Source: an uncultured bacterium (lineage in GTDB: Bacteria; Pseudomonadota; Alphaproteobacteria; Rhodospirillales; Rhodospirillaceae). From it: a DNA stretch of 64,000 nt. The stretch spans positions 1 through 64,000 of the forward strand of contig CAISTS010000010.1 in NCBI GenBank assembly GCA_903888485.1, written 5' to 3'. Shown here piece after piece: positions 51,122 to 59,958 of this stretch (its first letter is position 1; every line of letters starts with the position of its first letter). The notes under the pieces are model-generated. The model ran no database searches. It had not been told where the DNA came from and worked only from the letters and a program-made list of their open reading frames with translations. The translations under genes were made by a program, and so were the position numbers.

Positions 51122-51229
51122 GCGGAGAATTTCCTTTTCCGAAGGGCACTATACACGCCGCATGCCTTCTCGGGCTATTCTCAGAACATCCGCACGGCCC
51201 TAAGCTGAGGCCCGTGCAAGGAGTATGTA

Positions 51230-51565
51230 ATGCCGTTACCCCCGAACCAAGTTTTTTACGTCAGCCCGGCGCAGATCGAAGAGTGGCGGAACGCAGGCCA
51301 GGCCGTGCTCGTCGACGTGCGCGAGCAGAACGAATGGGATGAAGCCCACATCCCCGGCGCCATCCTGATGCCGCTATCGACCTTCGACCCCGCGCAGATC
51401 CCCGATCCGCAAGGCAAGCACCTGGTGTTCCACTGCCGCAGCGGACGGCGCTGTGGCCTCGCCGCGGAAAAAGCGGTCGCGGCCGGCTACAAGGGAGTGA
51501 TCAAGCGCATGGAAGGCGGCTTCATCGCCTGGAGCGCTGCCGGCTATGAGTCCGAGACCGACTGA
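51230..51565 (+). CDS. Rhodanese-like sulfurtransferase
   Basis: The 111-aa protein is a single rhodanese domain with VLVDVREQNEWDEAHIPGA near residue 26 and the active-site Cys in FHCRSGRRC near 65, followed by GGFIAW. It transfers sulfane sulfur, which fits with TusA and YeeE nearby. It overlaps the next gene by 20 bp. Confidence 0.9.
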   Translation: MPLPPNQVFYVSPAQIEEWRNAGQAVLVDVREQNEWDEAHIPGAILMPLSTFDPAQIPDPQGKHLVFHCRSGRRCGLAAEKAVAAGYKGVIKRMEGGFIAWSAAGYESETD

Positions 51566-52112
51566 CGTGAGCGCGACCGGGGCCGCGCCGACCACCTCAC
51601 CTGCCGCCAGCGGACCCGGCAAGGAAGCCCATCGCCTCTTCCTGATCGTCGTCGACGATTCCGAGGAACTGCCCGCCGCCATTCACTACGCCTGCATACG
51701 CGCGCGCCAAACCGGCGGACGCGTGGCACTTCTGTACGTTTACCAAACCGACATCGACTTCCATCACTGGAAGTTCGTCAGTGAACTGGTGGAGCAGGAG
51801 AGCCAGCAGGACGCCGAGAATATTCTGAAGCTGCATGCCTTGCGCGTCGTGCAAGAGACCGGACGTCGTCCCGAGACTTACGTGCGCAAAGGCAATCGCC
51901 GCGAAGAGCTATTCAAGCTCATCAAAGAGCATCCCGAGATTTCGATCCTCGTGCTGAGCGCCGCCGCGGGGCGCAAACCCGGCCCGCTCGTCGAAGCGGT
52001 CACCGGAAAGTTCGCTGGAAAAATCGGCATTCCCGTCACCGTCGTGCCGGCCAAACTACGCTCTGGCGCAGCCACGCACCAAGGCGACTCCGGCACATCC
52101 GGCGGCGCGTAA
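51546..52112 (+). CDS. Universal stress protein family (UspA)
   Basis: The protein is up to 188 aa with a single Usp domain: FLIVVDDSEELPAAIHYACI near residue 32 in part, VALLYVYQ, LVLSAAAGRKPGPLVEAV and IPVTVVPA. The nucleotide motif G-2x-G-9x-G is only partly kept. It is coupled to the rhodanese gene by overlap. GTG at 51567, seven codons later, is an alternative start just after the rhodanese stop. Confidence 0.83.
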   Translation: MSPRPTDVSATGAAPTTSPAASGPGKEAHRLFLIVVDDSEELPAAIHYACIRARQTGGRVALLYVYQTDIDFHHWKFVSELVEQESQQDAENILKLHALRVVQETGRRPETYVRKGNRREELFKLIKEHPEISILVLSAAAGRKPGPLVEAVTGKFAGKIGIPVTVVPAKLRSGAATHQGDSGTSGGA

Positions 52113-52348
52113 TAGTTTCGACTCCAAGACATTCTGCGCTGCGCCGGAACCCCCGATTGGTCCTGTGGCCCCTGTCATAAAAACGCCCAGTAGAAGAACG
52201 CACTAATAGCAGGCGCTGCGGAGCTGCACGCCAGCTCTGTGGAAAACTGCGTTGCATTACAGAGACATTGCCCCTAACCGTTGATGTGGGCGCGCTCCCG
52301 ACAATGGGGTCGAAAACACTAAAGAGGGCGCGTTCGGGGAAGTCGACG

Positions 52349-53590
52349 ATGACTGACACGCCGCAAAAGGTGGTGGCGCATCCGCGCGCCGCGTTGGCCA
52401 AGCCGCACGATCTGCGCTCGCTCGTCCACGACATGAGTCAGTGGCGCCACTCGCCGGTCGATGGCGTGCAGCTCATCGTCATCAGCCTCGGCGGCGCCGT
52501 GCCGCAAGCCAAGCACACGCCCGAGATGCTGGCCCAGATCGGCAACGGCCTGTGCAATCTCGCCGGTCAACGGGGCCTGCGCCTGTATCAGGTGGCGCCC
52601 GCCGACTTCGCCATCCTCGTGCGCCTGCAGGGCCAGCTCATGATGGACCTGATCCGCGACGTGAAGGTCGAGCTGCTCAAAGTCGTCGAGCGCTTCAGCC
52701 CCGAGAACTTCGGCGCCATCAACCAGAACCGTTTTGTGATGGTGTTCAACCTGACCGAACACTATCGCGTCGCCGCCGAGCGCATCGCCAAGTACGCCGC
52801 CGACGCCCAGAAGGTCAACGACCCCGAAGCGCAAGCGCAGCCGCAACGCCAACTACGCCCGTTGTGCGCGGAAGACTTGGACAACGTCCTGCATGCCTTC
52901 CGCAAATTCGGTTCGGATAAGTTCCTCAAAGCCTTCATGCGCGACCAGATCGTGGTCAACAATATCGGCGGACAGCTCGCGCCGTTCATGCATGAATATT
53001 TCATCAGCATGGACAGCCTGCGCAAGCCGCTGTTCATCGATGTCGAGATGCGCGCCTCCGGGCAGCTGTTCAACGACTTCACGCGCGTGCTCGACCAGAT
53101 CGTGCTGCGCGCGTTCAAGCACCTCACCACGACCGCGATGCCGTTCTCGATCAACGTTAACGTCGTGACGGTGTTCACCGCTGCCTTCGCCGATTTCATG
53201 GATGAGACGCCGCGCGAAACGCTCCAGCGCCTCACCTTCGAATTCCGCCAGGCCGACATCGTCGAGCATTTTGATGAATTCGAAGTCGCGCGCGGCATGA
53301 TCGAAGCCATGGGCGGCTCCATCGGCGTCGATAAGATCTTCCCGCAGACCTTGGGTCTCGTCGACCTCGACTACATCGGCGCGAAGTACGCCAAGGTGCT
53401 GTGGCGTGACGGGGCCGAAGAAATCCTGCGCGAGCGCAGCAAGACCTTCAAATACATGAAGGAGTGCGGCGTACAGCCGATCCTCATCCGCGTCGATAGC
53501 CAGAAGGCCCTCGCCGTTGCCGCCGAACTCGGCGTCGAGTCCTTCCAGGGCTTCTTGATCGACGGCACGCTGACGAAGAGCGCCGCCTAA
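52349..53590 (+). CDS. Degenerate EAL-domain-like protein
   Basis: The 413-aa protein has an N-terminal half (1-220) without a known fold and a C-terminal half with EAL topology: INVNVVTVFTAAFADF near residue 274, LTFEFRQADIVEHFDEFE, GGSIGVDKIFPQTLGLVDLDY, and LGVESFQGFLID near 400. The EAL motif and the DDFG motif are both missing, so c-di-GMP hydrolysis is unlikely. It may bind c-di-GMP or act as a scaffold. ATG at 52349 follows GGGGAAG. Confidence 0.65.
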   Translation: MTDTPQKVVAHPRAALAKPHDLRSLVHDMSQWRHSPVDGVQLIVISLGGAVPQAKHTPEMLAQIGNGLCNLAGQRGLRLYQVAPADFAILVRLQGQLMMDLIRDVKVELLKVVERFSPENFGAINQNRFVMVFNLTEHYRVAAERIAKYAADAQKVNDPEAQAQPQRQLRPLCAEDLDNVLHAFRKFGSDKFLKAFMRDQIVVNNIGGQLAPFMHEYFISMDSLRKPLFIDVEMRASGQLFNDFTRVLDQIVLRAFKHLTTTAMPFSINVNVVTVFTAAFADFMDETPRETLQRLTFEFRQADIVEHFDEFEVARGMIEAMGGSIGVDKIFPQTLGLVDLDYIGAKYAKVLWRDGAEEILRERSKTFKYMKECGVQPILIRVDSQKALAVAAELGVESFQGFLIDGTLTKSAA

Positions 53591-53596
53591 TAAATT

Positions 53597-53624
53597 AATA
53601 CGTACCTGGTACCTATTATTTTAT
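53597..53624. terminator. Small hairpin between convergent genes
   Basis: AATACGTACC (53597-53606) and GGTACCTATT (53608-53617) are nearly complementary and are followed by ATTTTATTT. They lie between the EAL-like gene and the convergent isomerase gene. Confidence 0.4.
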
Positions 53625-54427
53625 TTCCGCTTCGCGGCCGGCACTTCGGCCTTGGCGCCAATGCCCCAATCTTTGGCCCAACCGAGGCCGGCGACGGTGC
53701 CGTTGCGCGGATTGTATTCAGCGCCGACCCAACCGTCGTAGCCGTTGGCGTCGAGCATATCGAAAATGAAGGTCCAGTTGATCTCGCCCAGCTTGTCGGG
53801 CTCGTGACGGCCGGGGACGCCGGCCACCTGGATGTGGCCGATCAGCGCCATGTTGTTCTCGAAGAATTCGGCGAGGTTGCCCTGCATGCGCTGGGCGTGA
53901 TGGAAGTCGTACTGCAGCGCGATGTTCTTGTGTCCGAGATGGCGGATGATCTCGACCGCCTGATCGGGCCGGCTGAGGAAATAGCCCGGCATCGACAACG
54001 GCTCGATCAGAATTTGCACGCCAGCCGCCTGCGCTAGATCGGCGGCGGCCACGAGATTGTCGAGATACGTGTCTATGGCGGCGTCGCGCTGGTCCTCGCT
54101 GAGGCAGCCGGCCATGACGTGCATGCGTGTGCACTCGGTCATGTCGGCGTAGCCGAGCGCGACCTCGATCGAGTCACGGAATTCCTGTTCCCGTCCCGGC
54201 ATCGCCGCCAATCCACGCTCGCCGGCGGCAAAGTCCCCGGGGGGCGCGTTGAACAACACCAGCGACACGCCGGCCATGGCGATGCGATCGGCGACGTCGT
54301 TGGCGTCACAATGGTAAGGGAACTGGCACTCGACGCCCTGGAAACCGACTTCGGCCGCCGCTGCGAAGCGCTCGAGGAACGGCACTTCGGTGAACAGCAT
54401 GGAAACGTTGGCGGAGAAACGCGGCAT
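53621..54427 (-). CDS. Hydroxypyruvate isomerase-like TIM-barrel protein
   Basis: The 268-aa protein is of the Hyi/xylose-isomerase-like family: PRFSANVSMLFTEVPFLERF at the start in part, FNAPPGDFAAGERGLAAMPG near residue 75, ILIEPLSMPGYFL near 142, QYDFHHAQRM near 180, HIQVAGVPGRHEPD near 205 and VGAEYNP near 240, with the expected Glu, Asp, His and Glu metal ligands. It probably interconverts hydroxypyruvate and tartronate semialdehyde. It is followed upstream by the ELM1-like gene on the same strand. Confidence 0.87.
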   Translation of the reverse strand: MPRFSANVSMLFTEVPFLERFAAAAEVGFQGVECQFPYHCDANDVADRIAMAGVSLVLFNAPPGDFAAGERGLAAMPGREQEFRDSIEVALGYADMTECTRMHVMAGCLSEDQRDAAIDTYLDNLVAAADLAQAAGVQILIEPLSMPGYFLSRPDQAVEIIRHLGHKNIALQYDFHHAQRMQGNLAEFFENNMALIGHIQVAGVPGRHEPDKLGEINWTFIFDMLDANGYDGWVGAEYNPRNGTVAGLGWAKDWGIGAKAEVPAAKRK

Positions 54428-54435
54428 GGGGGACC

Positions 54436-55431
54436 CTAGGAGGCGACTTGGAGGCGTTGGTGTATCAGATCGTCCACGGCGCGCGCCACATCGCCGGCGG
54501 CGTTCAGCGCCGGATGGGTCCAATCCTCAAAGCGGCCTTTGAAAGGCCGCGCGAGGCCAAGGCCATAAAGCTCGTGGTGTAGGCGCGCGTGTTTGGCGGC
54601 GACCATGCCCTCGGGCGCGAAAATGTACACCGGCGCCGGGGTGGCGCAGGCTTCCGAGCACATCGAAACCGAGTCCCCTGTAACAACAAGCGCATCGGCC
54701 AGAGCCAGGAACCCGAAATAGGGATTGTCCCCGCCTGCGCTCCACAGGAACGTCCGGCGCGGTTCCGGGATCGCAGCCAGCAGCGCCAGTTCGGCATCCC
54801 GCCCCGTGCGCCGCGAGGTTGCCAGCAGGACCGTGCCACCCACCTCCTCCGCCATGCGGTGAACGCGCCGTCCGAGATCGGCAGCTAGCGCCGGGGGGAA
54901 CGGCTTGCTGTGGGTCGCACCGCCGACGATCAGCGTAACGAAGGGTCGCGGCAATCCGGTCAAGCGTCCCGCCCAGACATCGGCGGCGCTGGCGAGGCGC
55001 GCGGGCGTCAGGCGATGGGGCGCGCCGGTGATGCGCATCACGTTGGCAGCATCACCCGAGGGTACAACACAGTCGTGGCGCGGCGCGGCGATCAGATCGA
55101 ACTCAGTGGCGCCGGCGCGTCCGGGATTCATCAAGTGAACCAAGACCGGCGCTGGTGTGCGCTGGCGCTTGATCCAGCGTGCGACGGGCGCAGTGCGCCG
55201 GCCGGCGGAGATCACGACGTCGGGCCACGGCGGCGTAAGTCCCATCCGGGTCTCGGGCGTGAGACCCAGCAACCGCGCACCGGTCACGATGTTCGGTAAA
55301 CGCGCCAGCGGCGTGTAGCGCACATCCTTGATCACGAACGGACGCTGCAGTGCTTCGGCGACGCCGAGCGCTTGCGCGACGTTACCGGCGCGGTCGTCAG
55401 CCAGAACCCAGATAAGCGGTTGATGCACCAT
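54436..55431 (-). CDS. ELM1/GtrOC1 family protein
   Basis: The protein of about 331 aa resembles the mitochondrial-fission ELM1 family found across alphaproteobacteria: PLIWVLADDRAGNVAQALGVAEAL near the N terminus in part, PDVVISAGRRTAPVARWIK near residue 68, TLIVGGATHSKPF near 165 and LVVTGDSVSMCSEACATPAPVYIF near 265 in part. The fold is glycosyltransferase-B-like, so a nucleotide-sugar role is possible. ATG at 55431 matches the family start. It lies 8 bp before the isomerase gene. Confidence 0.83.
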   Translation of the reverse strand: MVHQPLIWVLADDRAGNVAQALGVAEALQRPFVIKDVRYTPLARLPNIVTGARLLGLTPETRMGLTPPWPDVVISAGRRTAPVARWIKRQRTPAPVLVHLMNPGRAGATEFDLIAAPRHDCVVPSGDAANVMRITGAPHRLTPARLASAADVWAGRLTGLPRPFVTLIVGGATHSKPFPPALAADLGRRVHRMAEEVGGTVLLATSRRTGRDAELALLAAIPEPRRTFLWSAGGDNPYFGFLALADALVVTGDSVSMCSEACATPAPVYIFAPEGMVAAKHARLHHELYGLGLARPFKGRFEDWTHPALNAAGDVARAVDDLIHQRLQVAS

Positions 55432-55663
55432 GCATGCTCCAGACAGAGCCCATCGTTTTACATCCAGCCTGCGCAAGCGGCCATGAGCATCATGCCCGCA
55501 CCACAAAAAATATGGATTTGCTACAGGGAACCCACGGCACGATCCCCGTGTTCCTGCTGCGTCCTTCTCAACTTTTTCACACCATCTTCTCGTGCCTTCC
55601 CCGCTGGAGGGCGGATAATGCACCGGTGGGGAATGGGGATGAAGTCGATCGCGGAGGCGTCCC

Positions 55664-55870
55664 ATGTTTGAGCTTTCAGAACTGCGCGACGTGCAATTGC
55701 GCGCCGCCGATACCTTGACCCAATCGCCCAAGCCCGGGACGACCTGGCATAACCTGTCAGGCCACTGGCTCCAGTCCCCCCTTGCCGCCGAACTTGAGCT
55801 TGAAGCCCAGACCCGCCGTCTGGCGGCGGTCGAGCGTTGGCGCGGCCTGCGGCAGGGCGCGACGCCCTAA
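55664..55870 (+). CDS. Small hypothetical protein upstream of pyrE
   Basis: The 68-aa frame begins MFELSELRDVQLRAADTL, with GGAGG 8 bp before the ATG and a mostly helical, soluble composition (LAAELELEAQTRRLAAVERW). It ends 90 bp before pyrE, ahead of a set of hairpins. It might be an independent protein or a leader whose translation affects pyrE. The family was not recognised. Confidence 0.55.
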   Translation: MFELSELRDVQLRAADTLTQSPKPGTTWHNLSGHWLQSPLAAELELEAQTRRLAAVERWRGLRQGATP

Positions 55871-55904
55871 GCCTTTTGTCTCTGGTTGTCTGTCTGCGTC
55901 GGGG

Positions 55905-55959
55905 CCGGTAAATAGACCGGAGCGGTCCCGCATCGGGACCTATTTGCGCGGGACCTTTT
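55905..55959 (+). promoter_or_regulatory. Hairpin-rich pyrE leader, possible attenuator
   Basis: GGTCCCG (55924-55930) can pair with CGGGACC (55934-55940). The same strand, as GGTCCCGC, can pair instead with GCGGGACC (55948-55955), which is followed at once by TTTTC and the pyrE ATG. A third hairpin pairs CCGGT (55905-55909) with ACCGG (55916-55920). Two exclusive folds just before the start suggest control of termination or of ribosome access. Confidence 0.5.
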
Positions 55960-55960
55960 C

Positions 55961-56653
55961 ATGCCGACAGCCCCTTCACGTAACGCCCGCCAACAGACGG
56001 CGGGCCAAACCGTTGCCAAGATCCTCCTCGACATCAAGGCGGTGAACTTCCGCCCGGAGGAGCCCTATCGGCTGACGGCCGGCTGGGCGAGCCCGGTTTA
56101 CATCGATTGCCGAAAGCTGATCTCCTTCCCGGCAGCGCGCCAAACGGTCACAAAGCTCGCGCGCGAGGAACTCCTGGAACAGGTCGGGGCCGGCAAGATC
56201 GACGCAGTGGCGGGCGGTGAGACCGCCGGAATCCCATACGCGGCGTGGATCTCGGATGCGCTGAACGTGCCCATGCAGTACGTGCGCAAGAAGCCCAAGG
56301 GTTTCGGCCGCATGGCGCAGATCGAAGGCGAACTGCTCGAAGGGCAGAAGGTCGTTCTCGTCGAAGACCTCGCCAGCGACGGCGGCTCGAAGATCCTGTT
56401 CGTCAAAGCGCTTCGTGACGCTGGCGCGGTGTGTGAACACTGTCTCGTCGTGTTCTTCTACGGTGCCTTCCCCGGCGCTATCGAAAGCCTGGCGCAGGAT
56501 AACATCGGGCTCCACTACCTCTGCACCTGGGCCGATGTCATCACGGCGGCGGAGGCCGGTGGTTATTTCCCGGCCAAATCCATCGAAGGCGTGCGCACGT
56601 TCCTGAAAGACCCCGTGGCCTGGTCCGTGGCCCACGGCGGCAAAGGCGCATAA
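55961..56653 (+). CDS. pyrE: Orotate phosphoribosyltransferase
   Basis: The 230-aa protein has an AVNFRPEEPYRLTAGWASPVY-type start, the catalytic loop VRKKPKGFG near residue 107 and the PRPP-binding motif VVLVEDLASDGGSK near 130. It joins orotate to PRPP, giving OMP in pyrimidine synthesis. The usual PRPP motif TxTGGS/TxG reads LASDGGSK, as in the subgroup to which many alphaproteobacterial PyrE belong. It is preceded by the hairpin leader. No pyrF is adjacent. Confidence 0.93.
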   Translation: MPTAPSRNARQQTAGQTVAKILLDIKAVNFRPEEPYRLTAGWASPVYIDCRKLISFPAARQTVTKLAREELLEQVGAGKIDAVAGGETAGIPYAAWISDALNVPMQYVRKKPKGFGRMAQIEGELLEGQKVVLVEDLASDGGSKILFVKALRDAGAVCEHCLVVFFYGAFPGAIESLAQDNIGLHYLCTWADVITAAEAGGYFPAKSIEGVRTFLKDPVAWSVAHGGKGA

Positions 56654-56820
56654 CTAACCACGTTGGACCGTGATTGCCTTGCATATCAGGGCTAAGCCGG
56701 TGCGGGGAGCGCGCGCGCCTTGATCTGAGAATTGAAAAGTTCATGACAAACCGACAGACTTTCGAGGCGCTGCGCGCCTCAAAGACCAGTATGAAGAGGA
56801 TTGAAAACAAGGCAACGATC

Positions 56821-57213
56821 ATGCGGCGCGAGCATTTTCTGGGTATCCGGCGGTTTTTCTGTTTTGCCGCTTAAACGGCCTTAGCGGCGTCAGTACCGTT
56901 CGCACATGGCGACGCCGGCGCAACGGCTGAATCACCTCTAGATAGTCCTGCTGAACTACGGGCTCGTATTGCAGCCGTGGCTCAGTGCGACTGGCACCGT
57001 ACAAATAAAAACACGCATTTTTGCAAGGGCAAATCGGACGCGAACGACCCCGGAATACTCATCACGTTCACTCCGGATGGCAATAGCGTTCAATACATCC
57101 GCTTGAGTCCGCAACGCGGGATCGCTTCGCCTCAAGGACGGATTGAGACACCGGATGCCCGAATTCAGCAAAAAATTGCTATCGACACAGTTGCATCTCT
57201 TTTTCCGGAATAG
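56821..57213 (+). pseudogene. Secreted-protein gene interrupted by an in-frame stop
   Basis: Translation from ATG at 56821 gives MRREHFLGIRRFFCFAA, then TAA at 56872-56874, then continues in the same frame as TALAASVPFAHGDAGATAE and on to VASLFPE before TAG at 57211. Reading one residue through the stop rebuilds a good signal peptide (FFCFAA-x-TALAASVPFAHG). A single change, such as TTA to TAA, would explain it. The mature part (ILITFTPDGNSVQYIRLSP) is not a known family. Confidence 0.6.
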
Positions 57214-57231
57214 TCGGAAAGTCATGAGTGG

Positions 57232-57432
57232 TTGGCTACCGCATTTCGCTCGACGAGTTCAACGACCGCTCCGAAATTTGAAGCTGGCATACGAGTCAAT
57301 GACACTTCCGTTTACGTATCTACCGGATTACCAGCAGACAGGGACGAGGATTTCGCGCTCGCATTTTTGACGCGCGGCAAAAATATGCGAGAGTTGCGGC
57401 GCGATCCTTGGTGGTATCAAGAAGAAGCCTAG
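57232..57432 (+). CDS. Possible small hypothetical protein or gene fragment
   Basis: A 66-codon frame with a TTG start reads coherently in its last 50 residues (FEAGIRVNDTSVYVSTGLPA, then MRELRRDPWWYQEEA). Another frame just upstream (GYRISLDEFNDRSEI) also looks coded and stops where this one becomes convincing, so a frameshifted gene is possible. It is AT-richer than its surroundings. The rest of 56654-57494 shows no other clear gene. Confidence 0.35.
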   Translation: MATAFRSTSSTTAPKFEAGIRVNDTSVYVSTGLPADRDEDFALAFLTRGKNMRELRRDPWWYQEEA

Positions 57433-57494
57433 CAGGAGAATGGATGTCCCGATTTCACTATTAAAAACGGACCTTCGCGCAAATAATCAGGTGT

Positions 57495-58964
57495 CTATTC
57501 TGCAGCGACCAACAGTTCTTCCTGCGCCACGGGCAGGGTCACCCTTACACGAAGGCCACCCTCCGCGCGGTTGATGAGTTCGACGTCGCCGCCCATACTG
57601 CGCACGGCGTTGCGGGCGATGGTGAGGCCGAGCCCTGCCCCGCCGGTCTCGCGTGAGCGCGAACTTTCCAAACGGATGAATGGCGCGAAGACGCGTTCCT
57701 TGTCGGCGATGGGAATGCCGGGGCCGTCGTCGTCGATGCAGATGGTCAGTTCGTGGCTGCCCATATCGAGACTGACGCGGGCACTCTTGCCGTATTTGAC
57801 GGCGTTCTCGACGAAATTGTTGATGGCGCGTTTGAAGGCCAGCGGGCGGGCGATCAACGCCATGGTATCCGGGCCGTTGTAAGTGACGTCGCGCCCATCG
57901 GCGCGGTGGTCGCTGCACAGCGCCGCGACGATGGCCGCCACATCCACGGACTCAAGCTGTTCGGTGGCGACATCGTCGCGCGCGAAGGTCAGCGTCGCGC
58001 CAATCATGGCTTCCATTTCGTCCAGATCGGTCAGCATCTTGCGGCGCTGGAGGTCGTCCTCGACGAACTCGGCGCGAAGTCTCAATCTCGTAATCGGCGT
58101 GCGCAGATCGTGGCTGATGGCCGCCAGCATCTGCGTGCGATCCTGGATGAAGCGCTTGATGCGCATCTGCATGGTGTTGAAAGCGTGCGCGGCGCGCTCG
58201 ACCTCCGAGGGACCCACTTCCGGCAGCGGCTCGGCGTTCACGTCCATGCCCAGGCGCTCGGCAGCGGACGCAAAGACCGACAGCGGCCGCGTTGCCTTGT
58301 GCACGCCCCACCAGGCCACACAGCCGATGATGATCGACAGCGCGGTGAGCAGGAAGAACGGCATATATTCGCCCTTGGGCGCGCCGAGATTGAGCACGAC
58401 GCGGGCGTTGAACCAGGTATCCTCCATCATCGGTGTTTTGACCGAGACGTTGAACAGCGCTTCGTCCAAAGTCGGCAGCGCGCCGTGCAGGGCGATCATC
58501 TTCTCGCTCTGTGGCTGGGACGTATCGGGCGCCGTCACCTTGAGGTTGGAGCGCAGCGCTGGATCGAAGGGCCACGCACCCGACTTGAACTCGCGCAGCT
58601 CAATCCTGCTGTCGACGCGGATGTCGGTGCCTTCCGGGAACTCGCGGCTCAGTTTGTCGAACACGACTTGCGAGGCGAACAGATCGTCAGATTTTTCGAC
58701 GATCGGCTCGCGCGTCATGCGCAGATTCATGAGGGGTGAGCTCAGGCGCTCGACCAGTTGCGGCTGCTCTTCTGGCGGCGCCTGATCGACCAGGCGCTTG
58801 ATGGCGACGATTTGCTCACCCGCCTGCGAGGCAGCGGCCGCAACCGCCGTCTCGTCATGGAACACGAAGTAGAAAAAAACCGAAGCGAAATTGATGAGGA
58901 CGATCGCCAGGGTCAGGGCAACGAAGACGCGGCCGATGACGCTCCTGGGAAAGATCTGCCTCAA
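57495..58964 (-). CDS. EnvZ-like sensor histidine kinase
   Basis: The 489-aa protein has two membrane helices (VFVALTLAIVLINFASVFFYF near residue 13 in part, and PFFLLTALSIIIGCVAWW near 208) enclosing a periplasmic sensor of about 170 residues. HAMP (about 225-280), HisKA with AISHDLRTPITRLRLR near 289, and HATPase with NFVENAVKYG, DDDGPGIP and GGAGLGLTIARN follow. It autophosphorylates and feeds the OmpR-type regulator with which it overlaps by 4 bp. The signal is unknown. Confidence 0.9.
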   Translation of the reverse strand: MRQIFPRSVIGRVFVALTLAIVLINFASVFFYFVFHDETAVAAAASQAGEQIVAIKRLVDQAPPEEQPQLVERLSSPLMNLRMTREPIVEKSDDLFASQVVFDKLSREFPEGTDIRVDSRIELREFKSGAWPFDPALRSNLKVTAPDTSQPQSEKMIALHGALPTLDEALFNVSVKTPMMEDTWFNARVVLNLGAPKGEYMPFFLLTALSIIIGCVAWWGVHKATRPLSVFASAAERLGMDVNAEPLPEVGPSEVERAAHAFNTMQMRIKRFIQDRTQMLAAISHDLRTPITRLRLRAEFVEDDLQRRKMLTDLDEMEAMIGATLTFARDDVATEQLESVDVAAIVAALCSDHRADGRDVTYNGPDTMALIARPLAFKRAINNFVENAVKYGKSARVSLDMGSHELTICIDDDGPGIPIADKERVFAPFIRLESSRSRETGGAGLGLTIARNAVRSMGGDVELINRAEGGLRVRVTLPVAQEELLVAAE

Positions 58965-59710
58965 GCCGCCTCCACCTCGGGCGTGAACATGTAGCCGCCG
59001 CCACGCACGGTTTTGATCAGAATCGGATTCTTCGGGTCCGGCTCGATCTTGCGGCGCAGGCGTCCGACTTGCACGTCGATCGAGCGGTCGAAAGGAATGG
59101 CCGCGCGGCCGCGCGCCATATCGAGAAGCTGGTCGCGGTTGAGCACACGGCGCGGATGATCGACGAAGGCAATCAACAAGTCGTACTCCCCTGCCGTCAG
59201 AGCAATACTGAGGTCACCCTGCTGCAGGTTGCGTGTCACGGGGTCGAGGACAAAACCTGCGAACATCATTTTCTCCGGCCTTGCCTCGTCCGCCTCTGCA
59301 GCGACCGACGAGGATGAACGGCGCAGAACGGCTTTGATGCGCGCCGCCAGCTCCCGCGGATTGAACGGCTTGGCCATGTAATCGTCGGCGCCGACCTCGA
59401 GGCCGATGATCCTGTCCACGTCCCCGCCCATGGCGGTGAGCATGATGATCGGAATGGACGATTCGCTCCGCACATGGCGGCACAGGGTCAGGCCGTCCTC
59501 GCCCGGCATCATAAGGTCTAAGACCAGGAGGTCGAAAGACCAATCGGCCAGGGCTTGGCGCATCTCCTTGCCGTCCTTGGCGGTGGTGACCCGGAACTCG
59601 TGCTTGGAGAGGAACCGGCTAAGGAGGTCACGGATTTCGGCATCGTCGTCGACGATGAGGATATGGGGCTTGGGGGTCTCGCTGGCGTTGCTCACGGGGC
59701 GCTCCCTCAT
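58961..59710 (-). CDS. OmpR-type response regulator
   Basis: The 249-aa protein has a receiver domain (ILIVDDDAEIRDLLSRFL near residue 16, phospho-Asp in LLVLDLMMPGEDG near 64, LTAMGG, AKPFNPRELAARI) and a winged helix (LNRDQLLDMARGRAA, RSIDVQVGRLRRKIE, TVRGGGYMF). It is the first gene of the pair; the kinase start overlaps its stop. Confidence 0.92.
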   Translation of the reverse strand: MRERPVSNASETPKPHILIVDDDAEIRDLLSRFLSKHEFRVTTAKDGKEMRQALADWSFDLLVLDLMMPGEDGLTLCRHVRSESSIPIIMLTAMGGDVDRIIGLEVGADDYMAKPFNPRELAARIKAVLRRSSSSVAAEADEARPEKMMFAGFVLDPVTRNLQQGDLSIALTAGEYDLLIAFVDHPRRVLNRDQLLDMARGRAAIPFDRSIDVQVGRLRRKIEPDPKNPILIKTVRGGGYMFTPEVEAA

Positions 59711-59958
59711 GACATGAAGACGCAGACTTTACACGCCGAGAGCCGCTTTCTCTATGAATCTATTGCATAATTTGGAAACAGAGCGTAAGCGGCGGCAGCT
59801 CTGTTACAAATCTAGTGCATGCGTTCGCGGACTCAAGAGCTTAGCCCGCGGACCGGCGCGACCGTCTGTTACAATTGGCTCAGGGCCGCCTCCCCGGCCC
59901 GCCTCTCTTGCCCTATTCTGCGCCTGCACATTCACCCGCCCAGCCTGGGGAGTCTCCC

